Source of the DNA: Sterolibacteriaceae bacterium | GTDB taxonomy: Bacteria > Pseudomonadota > Gammaproteobacteria > Burkholderiales > Rhodocyclaceae | DNA: 57,220 nucleotides | Reading direction: 5' to 3' | Assembly (NCBI GenBank): GCA_025360425.1 | Contig: JANYCD010000071.1 | Location: forward strand, 1-57,220 | In this document: piece by piece, positions 10,603 through 19,831 of the stretch | Numbering within the stretch: the stretch's first letter is position 1 | How the letters are laid out: each line of letters starts with the position of its first letter | Position numbers and translations under genes: made by a program | Notes under the pieces: generated by a model | Databases searched by the model: none | Seen by the model: only the letters and a program-made list of their open reading frames with translations | Told to the model about the DNA's origin: nothing

Positions 10603-10715
10603 TTGCACCTGATCTTGAACAATGCCCACTCATTGTACTAAATAAGGTGCAAATCAACAATATTATTGCACCTTATTTGATTCTTTAAAGCGATATTGAG
10701 TGAAATATGGTGCAA
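10603..10715 (-). promoter_or_regulatory. hipBA promoter with four operator half-sites
   Basis: On the minus strand TTGTTG (10655-10660), a 17-base spacer and TACAAT (10632-10637) form a sigma70-type promoter. Four copies of one half-site surround it: AAATAAGGTGCAA at 10640-10652, its exact inverse TTGCACCTTATTT at 10666-10678, AAATATGGTGCAA at 10703-10715 (one mismatch), and TTGCACCTGATCT at 10603-10615 (two mismatches). The first lies between -35 and -10, and the last abuts the chosen hipB ATG. This is the expected pattern for autorepression by HipB with repeated inverted operators. Confidence 0.75.
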
Positions 10716-10736
10716 ATTTAGGGTGGTCCCATTCTG

Positions 10737-11119
10737 ATCGTCCCTATTCTTTAGGCATGGGTGGCTCTGAGCCTTGCATGGTCACCATCTGATAGTCGAG
10801 ATCGAGGCGGTGCTATCGCCCACTTCAGGAATGTCGGCGGGTGCGTCGCGGCGGAACGCCAGCGACCAGACACTGGTGTCGACGGAACAGGATCACTTGC
10901 GGGATCGTTCCGCCTTGATGAAACAGAAGGGCTTGGAGCAGATTTTGACTATCGCGGCAAGCTTCGCGACGAGGAGTTCTTAGTAAAGATGTCGAACGAG
11001 CTGCTATCTAGTTTTTTGAAGGTGAGAAAACGAGGAAAGGCTATGGCGCTAGAAGACCTCTGGCAGAAGATTAAAGCCAAAAATGAAGAGAAATAGTTGA
11101 TGAATTAATAGGGGACGAC
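10737..11119. repeat. Imperfect inverted repeats bounding a ~380-base remnant
   Basis: ATCGTCCCTATTCTTTA (10737-10753) and AATAGGGGACGAC (11107-11119) are inverted and near-identical over about 12 bases. The interior has no recognisable gene; a + strand frame at 10761-11096 (111 codons, ending in KVRKRGKAMALEDLWQKIK) is open but matches no family I know. The wording resembles REP elements linked to REP-associated tyrosine transposases (from memory), so this may be the scar of a small mobile element beside the toxin-antitoxin genes. Confidence 0.3.
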
Positions 11120-11246
11120 AACGACTGTTTTCTTGCGTCACGGGTGCTGCGGCACGATCATTCACGGGCGGCCTCCAGAAAATTTCTTTTCACTGCCATC
11201 ACTACTGAGGGAGCGTTATCTTACTGTCAGCCGCTCGGCAATATCG

Positions 11247-11297
11247 GGTCAGGTAACCTGACCAACCGAATACCACAGAGCGCGCAATCATCGCGCT
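11247..11297 (-). terminator. Hairpins downstream of the TetR gene
   Basis: Two structures follow the tetR stop on the minus strand: AGCGCG (11279-11284) with CGCGCT (11292-11297), and a perfect 17-base palindrome GGTCAGGT-A-ACCTGACC (11247-11263). Neither has a clear T-run, so termination is only one possibility; the palindrome could equally be an operator. Confidence 0.35.
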
Positions 11298-11307
11298 GAG
11301 AATCAGG

Positions 11308-11928
11308 TTACTTCAAGTATTTACTGCGCAGGTAATTCATATAGTGGCGTGCATCGTCGGCAAGATAGGGGCTCAATAACGTGAGGACATGATAGGCCGC
11401 AAGCGCCGGTGCCGAAGTGTCGGCGCCTTTGAGTCCGACCAGCTTTGTGAAAGTGCTCCAGCAGGTTGCCGTGAACACGATTTGAAAAGCCAGGCTGTCG
11501 ATCTCGTCCCCATCAACGCGAATGACACCTGTTTGCGCCAGATTCTGGCACATGGCCCTGACCGCCTCTATGGTGCCCAACGTCATTTTCTGAATACGTT
11601 CACCAAACTTCGGGTACTCACGGATCAGGTAGTCAATATCGGTGTAGCAGAATCGATATTTTTCGATTACCTCGAATGTAAGATGAAGTGCCAACCAGAC
11701 ATCGTCAAGCGCTGACAAGGATGCGCTCGATTCGGTGAATGGCTTGAGTTCTGACTCAAGCCGTCGGAATAGCCATTCGACAAGTTGCTCCTTGCTTTTG
11801 AAGTGGTAATGGAGATTGCCCGAACTCATCTCCAACTCGGCTGCGATGCGGTTGGTCGACACTTTCGCCACGCCGTCCTCGTTAAAGAGGCGCAACGCCG
11901 CAACGAGAATTCGATCACGCGTATTCAT
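11308..11928 (-). CDS. TetR/AcrR-family transcriptional regulator
   Basis: This 206-residue protein starts with a standard TetR DNA-binding domain: RDRILVAALRLFNEDGVAKV, then STNRIAAELEMSSGNLHYHF, then KSKEQLVEWLF (residues 4-55). The rest is a helical ligand-binding domain ending YMNYLRSKYLK. It lies 40 bases downstream of the PhaI-like gene on the same strand, so the two are probably co-transcribed. A plausible role is control of the neighbouring phasin and lipid genes in response to an acyl ligand; this is inference from context. A piece of its C terminus appears again at 24185-24283 beside the second phasin set. Confidence 0.9.
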   Translation of the reverse strand: MNTRDRILVAALRLFNEDGVAKVSTNRIAAELEMSSGNLHYHFKSKEQLVEWLFRRLESELKPFTESSASLSALDDVWLALHLTFEVIEKYRFCYTDIDYLIREYPKFGERIQKMTLGTIEAVRAMCQNLAQTGVIRVDGDEIDSLAFQIVFTATCWSTFTKLVGLKGADTSAPALAAYHVLTLLSPYLADDARHYMNYLRSKYLK

Positions 11929-11968
11929 TTGAGACGGGCCGAATGCTCTCGATCGATCACCTGAAAGC

Positions 11969-12388
11969 CTACTTGCGTGCTTTCGACTTTGTCGATTTGA
12001 CTAGCGCCGACAGGGTATCGACCTTTTCAACAAGGCGCGCCAGTTCCCTGGCTGAAGGAATGCCGATGCGCTGCAATGCAGAGGCGACGCGTTGATCGAA
12101 AACATCCTCCAGTTTCTTGAAACCGAAAGAATCGGCAATCTTGCTGAGACCGTCAGCCACAGCCGATTCGGCGCGCGGTAACGATAGTGCGCTGAGTCCG
12201 GCATGCAGAAGATGCCTCGACGATGCGAAAGCATCTGCTCCAGTTTGCTTCATTGTGCGCGGTGGCTTGGAGGCTGAAGTTTTCGAGCTTTTCGCGGTGT
12301 TTGCTTTTGTGGCTGGCTTCCGGCTTGCCTGCACAGTTTTGGCAGAGGCGGGGGCTTTTTTGACTGATGTTATTTTTGCGCGGGGCAT
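11969..12388 (-). CDS. PhaF/PhaI-like granule-associated protein, copy 1
   Basis: The 139-residue product starts MPRAKITSVKK. It has a Lys/Ser/Ala-rich, disordered N-terminal half (about residues 1-55), then a region with AGLSALSLPRAESAVADGLSKIADSFGFKKLEDVFDQRV and a C-terminal heptad segment IGIPSARELARLVEKVDTLSALV. The last two resemble the end of PhaF/PhaI phasins, which coat polyester granules and can bind DNA through basic tails. The open frame extends to 12475, but the extra 29 residues are atypical, so I use the ATG at 12388. A close paralogue is at 23693-24163. With no PHA synthase in view, the likely surface here is a neutral-lipid body (inference). Confidence 0.72.
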   Translation of the reverse strand: MPRAKITSVKKAPASAKTVQASRKPATKANTAKSSKTSASKPPRTMKQTGADAFASSRHLLHAGLSALSLPRAESAVADGLSKIADSFGFKKLEDVFDQRVASALQRIGIPSARELARLVEKVDTLSALVKSTKSKARK

Positions 12389-12637
12389 GGTCCATTTCTT
12401 TCTGTCGAATTTGAAATATTGCTTTCCCGCTTTACACGCGAGAAGTGTGACGGCCAGGCAGTCTAGACCAACCACCCTAAGAATAAGGGCCTTTTAGGTT
12501 GTGGGCACTACGCTTTCCATTGACAATCCGATCATCAACTCGTCGCAATACTTCGTACTTCGCATCGTAAGCGCGGTTGGATGCAAATAGCGGATTAGCC
12601 GTTATTCCCATTCAAACAACTTGAAAGGATTTAAACC
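12389..12637. promoter_or_regulatory. Divergent control region between phasin genes, copy 1
   Basis: These 249 bases separate the leftward PhaI-like gene from the rightward phasin. A TTGACA (12520-12525) is a candidate -35 for the phasin, but no good -10 follows. CCTAA (12476-12480) and TTAGG (12494-12498) form a small inverted repeat. The leader TTGAAAGGATT (12621-12631) just before the phasin ATG is repeated exactly before the second phasin gene. Confidence 0.4.
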
Positions 12638-13303
12638 ATGATCACGCAAACCAATGAAAGCCTGCGCTCGGTAACGCTGGAAGTCATCAACAATTACCGC
12701 AAGACGGCAAAATACACCACTCAAGCTTTGCTCGCTACCGGCATTCGCGGCTTTCGAATGGTTGATGCGGCCTTGATCGATTACGAAGGCAAGATCGGCG
12801 AAACCGTCAAGGGCACCTTTGATAGTACCAAAGAGAAAATCATTGCTGCGACAGACATCGCTGACGAAGCCATTGGCAAGCTCGGCAGTACTGTGAAAAA
12901 CAAGTTGGCAACGACGCAGGAAGCCATTGTCAGTGCCGCTGACAAAGCCGACACCACGGTCAACAAGATGTTTGAAGAAGCTTCTACGCGTGTAGCCAGG
13001 TTCCCTTCCAGGAAAAGCCTGTTTTCGGGCTTTCTGAAAAGCAGTTCTGCCAAATCAGTCGAAACCATCAGCATTCCTGGCGCAAAGATTCTGCGTTTCG
13101 TCTCCGGTAAACTTGCCGATGGCGCCGAACAACTCTCGCTCCAGCTTGCCGGAACAGTCAAGAAGTCGGCCCCTGTGCGCAAGGCTGCCAGCAAGATTGT
13201 CACCAAGGCTCGCCCGCGCAAGAGCAGCGTAATTTCGGCGAAGGCAAAAGTCATTACGACCAAGGCAAAAAGCAGGGCCAAGGCGGTCTCGGCCACGGCT
13301 TAA
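12638..13303 (+). CDS. Lys/Ala-rich phasin-like protein, copy 1
   Basis: This 221-residue protein begins with SLRSVTLEVINNYRKTAKY and continues as amphipathic helices rich in Lys, Ala, Thr and Asp (to about residue 115), with few aromatic residues. A segment around KILRFVSGKLADGAEQLS follows, then a strongly basic tail (about residues 170-221). The layout fits surface-coating phasins with a histone-H1-like tail. It has a clear ribosome site (AAAGGA, 12624-12629) and is followed by a strong terminator at 13319-13365. Its paralogue at 22427-23110 shares the N-terminal motif, the tail and the leader. The name phasin rests on composition, context and the neighbouring PhaI-like gene, not on a firm domain match. 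Confidence 0.65.
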   Translation: MITQTNESLRSVTLEVINNYRKTAKYTTQALLATGIRGFRMVDAALIDYEGKIGETVKGTFDSTKEKIIAATDIADEAIGKLGSTVKNKLATTQEAIVSAADKADTTVNKMFEEASTRVARFPSRKSLFSGFLKSSSAKSVETISIPGAKILRFVSGKLADGAEQLSLQLAGTVKKSAPVRKAASKIVTKARPRKSSVISAKAKVITTKAKSRAKAVSATA

Positions 13304-13773
13304 GCCACGATTCTCGATGACCGGTCGCCTGGACCTTCCTGTTTCCTCCAGTCGGTCGGTCTTTTGGAGTGCCGTGGGTGTTCTGACAGGCGGGGTTTTG
13401 CCAAGACCTTGGCGAGGAAATTCTGGTAAAAATTTTTGAGCCGTATGGCAGTTTGAAATTATTTCCTGCTGGTGTGGATACATCGCGTGTTGTTGGCGCA
13501 AAATAACAAAAGCAAGAAAGAGGAGAGCTACAGACATGGCTGCGCACTGGCGCTGCCGTTATTCGTGTCCTGGTGAAGGCGCCGAAAAACAATAATGCAT
13601 TGATTGTTGTCGCGTGCGTCAGTCGGTTTTTTGCATGCACATCGATTTCATGCGTAGGGTTCAGAGGCTCCGACTAGAGAAAAAGGGGGATCTGGTGGAT
13701 CAGGGCGATTGGCATATACAACGCGCGAAACTCGATGCAGCGCCATTGCGTAACCCAGCTGGAGCGATGTCCA
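13304..13773. other. 470-base gap after phasin copy 1
   Basis: The gap contains the terminator at 13319-13365 and a short stem GCCAAG/CTTGGC at 13400-13413. I see no convincing gene; short open frames lack ribosome sites and family resemblance. The promoter for the following five-gene run is probably in the last ~200 bases, but no clear box was found. Confidence 0.5.
13319..13365 (+). terminator. Intrinsic terminator after phasin copy 1
   Basis: Arms 13319-13332 and 13348-13361 pair at 13 of 14 positions (two of them G-U) with a 15-base loop, followed directly by TTTT at 13362-13365. It lies 16 bases after the phasin stop, so the phasin is probably a single-gene transcript. Confidence 0.7.
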
Positions 13774-14625
13774 ATGACGCAGCCGATGGAAATAACTAAC
13801 AAAACATTGCCAACGCCAGAATACGTTGGAGGTCAGGGATCTGCGCTCATCCTTTTGCATGGGATCGGCGCAACCTGGGAGGTCTGGAAGCCAGTCCTTA
13901 AAGCACTGGAAGCCAAACATCGTGTGATCGCATTGACGCTTCCCGGCCACTACGGCGGACCGGCATACAGCGGTGAGGGTGATGCCACCGTAGCCGGACT
14001 TGCTGATCAGATCATCGCGAACCTGCGTGCACAGGGGATCGATCAAGCTCACGTTGCCGGGAATTCATTGGGTGGCTGGCTTGCGATCGAGCTGGTACGT
14101 CGTCGTTTCGCTCGTTCTGTCATTGCCTTTTCGCCGGCCGGCGGTTGGAGCTCTGATAAAGACTACCTGGCCGTGGCCAAGTCACTCAAGGTTTTCTACG
14201 CGCTGGTTGGCACAATGCTGTTTGTGTTGACGCCTCTCGCCCGCTTCGGATGGCTGCGCAAAGCCCTGGCGAAGCAGACCATGGAGCATGGGGAGCGTTT
14301 TCCGGCGGCCGACTTCTGCGCCTCGTTGCGCGCGATGTCCATGACGCGCGTGGTGCCGGGACTGCTGCGGACGATGGGCCGCGATGGGCCGGTCGCACCG
14401 ATGGATGCCGGTGACGTCCCTGTCCGTATCGCCTGGAGCGAATGTGACCACGTGATTCCTTTCGAACGCTATGGCCAGCCGTTTGTTGAGCGAATCCACG
14501 GCGCAGAGTCGACAATTGTTCGCGGCGTTGGTCATGTGCCGATGTATGACGACCCTGAACAAGTGGTCGCCAATATTCTTGAGGTGACGAACATGGTAGA
14601 TACCGCGGGAGCAGTCACCCTATGA
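13774..14625 (+). CDS. Alpha/beta hydrolase
   Basis: The 283-residue protein has the alpha/beta hydrolase layout: the oxyanion segment LILLHGIGATWEVW near residue 26, the nucleophile elbow GNSLGG (Ser98), the acid-loop Asp in IAWSECDH, and the catalytic His in GVGHVPMYDDPEQV near the C terminus. The ATG at 13774 has GGAG ten bases upstream and is preferred over one at 13735. Its stop overlaps the start of the PlsB-like gene (ATGA, 14622-14625), so the two are co-translated. It is probably an esterase or lipase working on acyl glycerides, but the substrate cannot be read from the sequence. Confidence 0.85.
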   Translation: MTQPMEITNKTLPTPEYVGGQGSALILLHGIGATWEVWKPVLKALEAKHRVIALTLPGHYGGPAYSGEGDATVAGLADQIIANLRAQGIDQAHVAGNSLGGWLAIELVRRRFARSVIAFSPAGGWSSDKDYLAVAKSLKVFYALVGTMLFVLTPLARFGWLRKALAKQTMEHGERFPAADFCASLRAMSMTRVVPGLLRTMGRDGPVAPMDAGDVPVRIAWSECDHVIPFERYGQPFVERIHGAESTIVRGVGHVPMYDDPEQVVANILEVTNMVDTAGAVTL

Positions 14626-16454
14626 CCTCCTTACTTGGTTCTGTCATTCGTTCCCGCAAAAGCTACGCCAAAGAGGTGCTCCTCAACGAGCGCTTCCAGA
14701 AGCAACTTGTCCTGCTCGCCGAACGTCTTCAACGGCCGTTGGCGGATATACAAAACGAAGTGCAGGAAGGTCTGGAAGAAATCGTCACGGTCCAGAATCC
14801 GCTCTTTACGATGATGTTCGATCACGGGCTCGGACCGATGCATACCCGGGCCTGGACGATCGATGTCGACAAACCGGCACTCAAAAATCTGAAACGCCTC
14901 AACAAGACGAATCCGCTGGTGTTTCTGCCGACGCATCGCAGCTATGCCGATGCCTTCATCCTCACCCGCGTGCTGCGAGATGGCGGTATGCCGCGCAACC
15001 ACATCCTCGGTGGCAACAACCTCGGGTTTTTCCCCCTTGGCACCATCATCCGTCGCTCCGGCGGGGTGTTGGTACGGCGCAGCTTTCATGACGATGAGGT
15101 CTACAAATTCGTCGTTCGCGAATACTTGGGTCACCTGGTGGCGCAGGGCAGAAACCTCGAGTGGTACATGGAGGGTGGCCGCTCGCGTACCGGTAAACTC
15201 AGACCGCCGAAATACGGGTTGTTGCGCTACCTGGTCGATGCCATTGAAAGTGGTGTGGCGGAGGACATGCTGCTGGTTCCCGTCTCGATGACCTACGACC
15301 AACTGCACGAAGTAGGTGTGTTGGCAACGGAAGAAGCAGGAATACAGAAAACGGCGGAAGGCTTGCGTTGGCTTGCCGACTATGCGCGCACGCAACAGAA
15401 GTGGATTGGCACGGCATTTGTCCGCTTTGGCGAACCGCTGTCATTGAAGCAAGCGCTTTCCAACGCCGACAGTGACCGTGATGGCGGGCGCTGGACTGTC
15501 GAAAAAGTTGCATTTGAAGTGTTCCAGCGCATCAATAAGGCGACGCCGGTAACGGCCCCGGCGCTGGTGACCCTGGCCTTGCTCGGCGTCGGCAATCGCG
15601 GCCTGACACTCAGCGAAGTGCGTCAGTTGGTTGTGCCGTTAATCGAATACGCCGTTCAACGCGGGCTTCCTTCAGGACAACTTAGTGGGCTTCGCAGCAA
15701 AAAAGAGTTGGCCAAAGTGCTTGAAAGGCTGACCAGTTCCGGCGTGGCGCTCAACTTTACCAATGGCATAGAGCCGATCTATGGCATCAATCCGGGTCAG
15801 CATTCGGTCGCCGCGTTCTATCGCAACACCGCGATACACTGGTTCGTCAATCGCGCGATCACCGAACTAGCCTGGTTCATGGTGCTCGATTCGGATGCAG
15901 CGGATCCGGTGTCGCTGGCGTGGCAGAAGGCGTTTGAATTTCGCGATCTGCTGAAGTTTGATTTCTTCTTTAGTGACCGTGAAACGTTCAGCACCGAGAT
16001 CAAGGCCGAGATGGCACTTCTCGATCCCGGTTTCAAGTCGCGCGCCGCCGATCCGGGTTCGCGGCGTCAGACGCTATTGCAGGCGCCATTCGTGATTGCC
16101 CATCGTGTCCTGCCGGCGTTCCTCGAAGCCTATTTCGTCGTCGCTGATCGCCTCGCGGCTTGCCCCGCAGACCTTGCGATTAACAAGACTGCTTTCATCG
16201 AAGACTGTTGCAATGTCGGCAAGCAATACTTGTTACAGCATCGTCTGCACAACCCCGAGTGCGTGTCCAAGGAATTGTTCGGCAATGCGATGCTGCTGGC
16301 CGCGAATCGCGATTTGTTGAAACCTGGGGGCGATGCGCTCGTCGCTCGCCGCAAAAAATTCGCCAGTGAACTGGCAGCTCTTGTTACGGCGGTTGGTGCC
16401 ATTGATGCGCTGGATCAGGAACGTCTTCCGGCACGATTGGGGGGTGAGGAATGA
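14622..16454 (+). CDS. plsB: PlsB-like glycerol-3-phosphate acyltransferase
   Basis: The 610-residue protein carries acyltransferase motif I as HRSYAD (His105, Asp110), motif II around [11 protein letters not shown], and motif III as [16 protein letters not shown] (Glu184). It ends with a long C-terminal domain like that of PlsB and the eukaryotic GPAT/GNPAT enzymes. It is shorter than E. coli PlsB (about 800 residues), lacking part of the N-terminal extension. The expected reaction is acylation of glycerol 3-phosphate at position 1, the first step towards triacylglycerol or phospholipid. It is translationally coupled to the upstream hydrolase and followed by gpsA, which makes its substrate. 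A dihydroxyacetone-phosphate acyltransferase role is a possible alternative. Confidence 0.87.
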   Translation: MTSLLGSVIRSRKSYAKEVLLNERFQKQLVLLAERLQRPLADIQNEVQEGLEEIVTVQNPLFTMMFDHGLGPMHTRAWTIDVDKPALKNLKRLNKTNPLVFLPTHRSYADAFILTRVLRDGGMPRNHILGGNNLGFFPLGTIIRRSGGVLVRRSFHDDEVYKFVVREYLGHLVAQGRNLEWYMEGGRSRTGKLRPPKYGLLRYLVDAIESGVAEDMLLVPVSMTYDQLHEVGVLATEEAGIQKTAEGLRWLADYARTQQKWIGTAFVRFGEPLSLKQALSNADSDRDGGRWTVEKVAFEVFQRINKATPVTAPALVTLALLGVGNRGLTLSEVRQLVVPLIEYAVQRGLPSGQLSGLRSKKELAKVLERLTSSGVALNFTNGIEPIYGINPGQHSVAAFYRNTAIHWFVNRAITELAWFMVLDSDAADPVSLAWQKAFEFRDLLKFDFFFSDRETFSTEIKAEMALLDPGFKSRAADPGSRRQTLLQAPFVIAHRVLPAFLEAYFVVADRLAACPADLAINKTAFIEDCCNVGKQYLLQHRLHNPECVSKELFGNAMLLAANRDLLKPGGDALVARRKKFASELAALVTAVGAIDALDQERLPARLGGEE

Positions 16455-16482
16455 ATTCGAAAATGTTGCCCGAGTGCGCAGC

Positions 16483-17490
16483 ATGAGCAGGCCCATTCGT
16501 ATTGCCGTACTTGGCGCCGGTTCATGGGGTACGACGGTGGCCTCGCTGGCTTCGCGCAATGCCGACACGGTGCTGTGGGCGCGCAGCACCGAGACGGTGG
16601 AGCAGATCAATCGGGAGCATCGCAACGATAAGTACCTGACGGGGCTGGCGCTCAACCCGGGTTTGCGGGCGACGATATCGCTTGATGAAGCGGTGCGAGA
16701 CTGCGATGTTCTGGTGGTCGGCGTACCTTCGCACAGCTTTCGCGAAACATTGAAGTCGATTGCGCCATTGATACGTCCCTGGGTGCCTGTCATCAGCCTG
16801 GCCAAAGGGCTTGAGCAGGGTAGCCAGAAGCGCATGACGCAAATCATTCACGACGAATTGCCCGGGCATCCGGCCGGTTCGCTGGCCGGACCCAATATCG
16901 CCCGTGAAGTATTGCAAGGCATGGCCGCCGCCGCCGTGCTGGCGATGCCCGATGTCGACGTTGCGCAGGCGCTGAAGCCGCTGTTTGGGAGCCCGGTGTT
17001 CCGTGTCTATACCAACCGCGATGTCATTGGTTGCGAACTCGGCGGCCCGCTGAAGAACGTGATTGCGATTTCCGCAGGCATGGCCAGCGGCCTCGGTGTT
17101 GGCGAGAATACACGTGCCATGGTCATTACGCGCGGCCTTGCCGAGATCACGCGCCTGGGAGTTGCACTCGGCGGCAGCGCGGAAACGTTCTCCGGCCTGA
17201 CCGGGTTGGGCGACCTGTTGACCACCTGCATGAGCCCCATGTCGCGCAATCGGCAGGTTGGCGAACGCTATGCGCAGGGCATGAAGACGGCGGAGATCGT
17301 GCAATCCATGAACATGGTCGCCGAAGGCATCAAGACCAGCAGTGTGGTGATGGAGTTGGCAACCCGGCTGGGTATTGAGATGCCGATCGCCGCCGAGGTT
17401 GCAGCGGTCGTCAAGGGAGAGCGGGGCGCCAAACTGGCGTTCCGTGGATTGCGGCGGCTGGAAACCGGGGCTGAACATGAAGTCGGTTGA
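16483..17490 (+). CDS. gpsA: NAD(P)-dependent glycerol-3-phosphate dehydrogenase
   Basis: The 335-residue protein starts [18 protein letters not shown], the GxGxxG nucleotide site at residues 11-16. Other GpsA signatures present are [42 protein letters not shown], and GLGDLLTTC with SRNRQVG. It reduces dihydroxyacetone phosphate to glycerol 3-phosphate, the acceptor for the preceding acyltransferase. The open frame extends further upstream, but the ATG at 16483 gives the normal family N terminus and avoids overlap with plsB. It is the third gene of a same-strand run that continues into the WS/DGAT. Confidence 0.95.
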   Translation: MSRPIRIAVLGAGSWGTTVASLASRNADTVLWARSTETVEQINREHRNDKYLTGLALNPGLRATISLDEAVRDCDVLVVGVPSHSFRETLKSIAPLIRPWVPVISLAKGLEQGSQKRMTQIIHDELPGHPAGSLAGPNIAREVLQGMAAAAVLAMPDVDVAQALKPLFGSPVFRVYTNRDVIGCELGGPLKNVIAISAGMASGLGVGENTRAMVITRGLAEITRLGVALGGSAETFSGLTGLGDLLTTCMSPMSRNRQVGERYAQGMKTAEIVQSMNMVAEGIKTSSVVMELATRLGIEMPIAAEVAAVVKGERGAKLAFRGLRRLETGAEHEVG

Positions 17491-17514
17491 ACGAATTTTT
17501 TTGTCGGTGGATAA

Positions 17515-18984
17515 ATGAAAATGGGAAAATCAGAACTGTTTGACGTCGAACTGCTGGCCGAGCTGAACGACTGGGGTGGTCCGTCCGAGATGAGCGCTTT
17601 TGAGGCCGTCATGTGGCGCGCGGAAGTTGATCCGCGGCTGCGATCGACAACGACCTCGGTACTTTTTCTGGATCGTGAACTTGATCGGGACAGCTTCCTT
17701 GAGGCCCATCACTGGATTGTCAATGCGGTGCCGCGATTTCGTCAGCGCGTCGTCGTGCCGGCATTTGGTATCGGCAATCCGACCTGGGTCGAAGACCCGG
17801 ACTTTAATCTGGACTATCACCTGCGCCATGTTCGCCTGCCTGCACCTGGTTCAGAACGTCAATTGTTTGACCTTGCCCAGACACTGGCAATGACACCTTT
17901 TGACAAGGCACGTTCGCCCTGGGAGGCGACGCTGGTAGAAGGGCTGAAAGGCGGTCGCGCGGCCTATATCCTCAAGCTGCATCACGCGACATCCGATGGT
18001 CTGGGCATCATCCAGCTGTTGACGCGCGTGTTCGGCAAAGGGCGAGACGACATAAGGCGACCGCACCCGGCCAAGTCCAACGTGATTGAGATACGTCCGC
18101 CGACGCCATCTGAACTCGCGACCAGGCAGATTCGCGACAGCCTGTTTGCACTGCCTTCGGAAGCCGCTGGCAGCATCTCCACCATCACGCGATCACTCGG
18201 TGGGTGGGTGCGCAATCCGGGAGCGGTGCGCAAGGGCTTGGCATATGTATGGTCTGCCAAGCGAGTTCTGGGCACCAGGCCCGTCGCCGGTTCCGGGCTT
18301 TTCAGGAAACGCAGTCTCTCGTGGCGTTTCGACGCCATCGAAATTCCGCTGATCCAGATCAAGGTCGCCGCCAAGGCCGCCAATGCATCGGTGAATGATG
18401 TCTTCCTGTCGGGTTTGATCGGTGGCTTCCGCCGTTATCACGAAGCGATGGGTGTTCCCATCAAGCAGATGCCGATCGGCTTTCCGATCAGCCTGCGCTC
18501 CGAGAATGACGTGATGGGCGGCAACAAGTTCGCCGGTTCGCAATACGCTGCTCCAGTATCCATGAAGGATCCACTCAAACGCATCCGGCACATACAGCAG
18601 TTCATCAAGGACATCCGCGCGGAACCAGCGCTGGACGTGATGATCCGCCTGATGCCGCTGGTGACACGCCTGCCACTGGCGACCGTTACCGCGTTGACGG
18701 CAGACTTCACCGTGGCCCAGGATGCGCAGATCAGCAATATTCCCGGCATTCCCCACCCGGTTTATTTTGGCGGCGCGGAAGTGACCCATTTCTGGCCGTT
18801 CGCGCCGCTTCCGGGTTGCGGAATGATGATTACCATGATTTCCCATAATGGTCGTTGTTGTATCGGTATCAACAGTGATCGTGCGGCCGTGACAGAACCG
18901 GAACTGCTGGTGAAATGTTTTCGCGAAGGCTTGCAGGAAGTGCTGGCCTTCGACAAACCGAAAAAACGGGTGCGGAAGGTTTGA
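17515..18984 (+). CDS. Wax ester synthase/diacylglycerol acyltransferase (WS/DGAT), copy 1
   Basis: This 489-residue protein has the catalytic HHATSDG motif of the WS/DGAT family (His156, His157, Asp161). The usual N-terminal LRSTTTSV region precedes it, and the family C-terminal domain follows, with GNKFAGSQYAAPV, ISNIPGIPHPVYFGGAEV and GCGMMITMISHNGRCCIGI. These enzymes join an acyl-CoA to diacylglycerol or a fatty alcohol at the membrane or lipid-body surface. The C terminus ends in a short basic patch (KPKKRVRKV) only. The lipase-like gene starts one base after its stop codon. The closest relative in the window is copy 2 at 25827-27503. Confidence 0.93.
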   Translation: MKMGKSELFDVELLAELNDWGGPSEMSAFEAVMWRAEVDPRLRSTTTSVLFLDRELDRDSFLEAHHWIVNAVPRFRQRVVVPAFGIGNPTWVEDPDFNLDYHLRHVRLPAPGSERQLFDLAQTLAMTPFDKARSPWEATLVEGLKGGRAAYILKLHHATSDGLGIIQLLTRVFGKGRDDIRRPHPAKSNVIEIRPPTPSELATRQIRDSLFALPSEAAGSISTITRSLGGWVRNPGAVRKGLAYVWSAKRVLGTRPVAGSGLFRKRSLSWRFDAIEIPLIQIKVAAKAANASVNDVFLSGLIGGFRRYHEAMGVPIKQMPIGFPISLRSENDVMGGNKFAGSQYAAPVSMKDPLKRIRHIQQFIKDIRAEPALDVMIRLMPLVTRLPLATVTALTADFTVAQDAQISNIPGIPHPVYFGGAEVTHFWPFAPLPGCGMMITMISHNGRCCIGINSDRAAVTEPELLVKCFREGLQEVLAFDKPKKRVRKV

Positions 18985-18985
18985 C

Positions 18986-19825
18986 ATGAAACACTGCGAG
19001 AGCAGCTACAAAGGGCGCAGGAATTTACGGATATATATGCAATCGTGGCTGCCTGAGCGGGTACGTGCTTCGGTGGTGATTGTGCATGGACTCGGTGAAC
19101 ATAGCGGGCGCTATGCGCATGTTGCAAAAGCACTGGTGGATGCAGGGTGCGCCGTTTATGCGCTGGATCTGCGCGGCCACGGTCAATCCGAAGGTTCGCG
19201 CGCCATGATCGATCGGTTCTCGCATGCCGTCGAAGACATCAATCAGCTGGTCGAGAAGGTTCGCAAAAAGTATTCCGGAAAGCCGCAGTTCCTGCTCGGC
19301 CACAGCATGGGCGGTGCGCTTTCGCTGCGCTATGCATTGAAATATGGAGACAGGATTAGCGGCCTCATCTTGTCCGGTCCTGCGGTTGCGCTCGATGGCG
19401 CCCCCGCGTGCATCAAGCCAATCAGCAAACTGCTGTCATTGTTTTTTCCGAAACTTGGCACATTCCCGATCAAGCCGGGTCTGGTCACTCGCGATAAAAA
19501 GATGGTGGCCGCCTACACCGCCGACTCCCTGAATTGTCACGGCAGGGTGCCGGTAAGAACCCTGGCGGAGATTGTACGTTTCGTCGAGTGGCTGCCATCC
19601 AGCTTGAAGTCGCTCAAGCTCCCGACACTGCTCATGCACGGCGGGGAAGACAAGTTGGCGGGTGTGTCGGGAAGTCGAATGGTGCACGACAAGATTTCGT
19701 CCCAGGACAAAACGTTGAAGGTCTACGCCGGCCTGTATCACGAAATATTCAACGAGCTGCCTGCCGCTCGCGCCAAGGTGTTGAAAGACCTTACCGGGTG
19801 GATCGATCAGCGTCTCGCAGCCTGA
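18986..19825 (+). CDS. Monoacylglycerol-lipase-like alpha/beta hydrolase, copy 1
   Basis: The 279-residue protein matches the monoacylglycerol lipase/lysophospholipase group: VHGLGEHSGRY near residue 34, LDLRGHGQSEG at 61-70, the nucleophile GHSMGG (Ser107), Asp222 in HGGEDKLAG, and His252 in GLYHEIFNE. It starts one base after WS/DGAT copy 1, so synthesis and hydrolysis functions are translated together. It may release fatty acids from monoacylglycerols, or act as a transacylase. It ends six bases from the convergent HTH gene, and no clear hairpin separates them. Confidence 0.9.
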   Translation: MKHCESSYKGRRNLRIYMQSWLPERVRASVVIVHGLGEHSGRYAHVAKALVDAGCAVYALDLRGHGQSEGSRAMIDRFSHAVEDINQLVEKVRKKYSGKPQFLLGHSMGGALSLRYALKYGDRISGLILSGPAVALDGAPACIKPISKLLSLFFPKLGTFPIKPGLVTRDKKMVAAYTADSLNCHGRVPVRTLAEIVRFVEWLPSSLKSLKLPTLLMHGGEDKLAGVSGSRMVHDKISSQDKTLKVYAGLYHEIFNELPAARAKVLKDLTGWIDQRLAA

Positions 19826-19831
19826 TCGTCG

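Noticed and set aside
10265-10660. Alternative minus-strand frame (131 codons) over the hipB region
   Set aside because: Out of frame with the helix-turn-helix protein; it starts upstream of the predicted transcription start and has no domain.
12638-13303. Histone H1-like or AlgP-like DNA-binding protein instead of a phasin
   Set aside because: Not excluded, but the amphipathic helical body, the neighbouring PhaI-like and PHA-system genes and the lipid enzymes favour a particle-surface protein.
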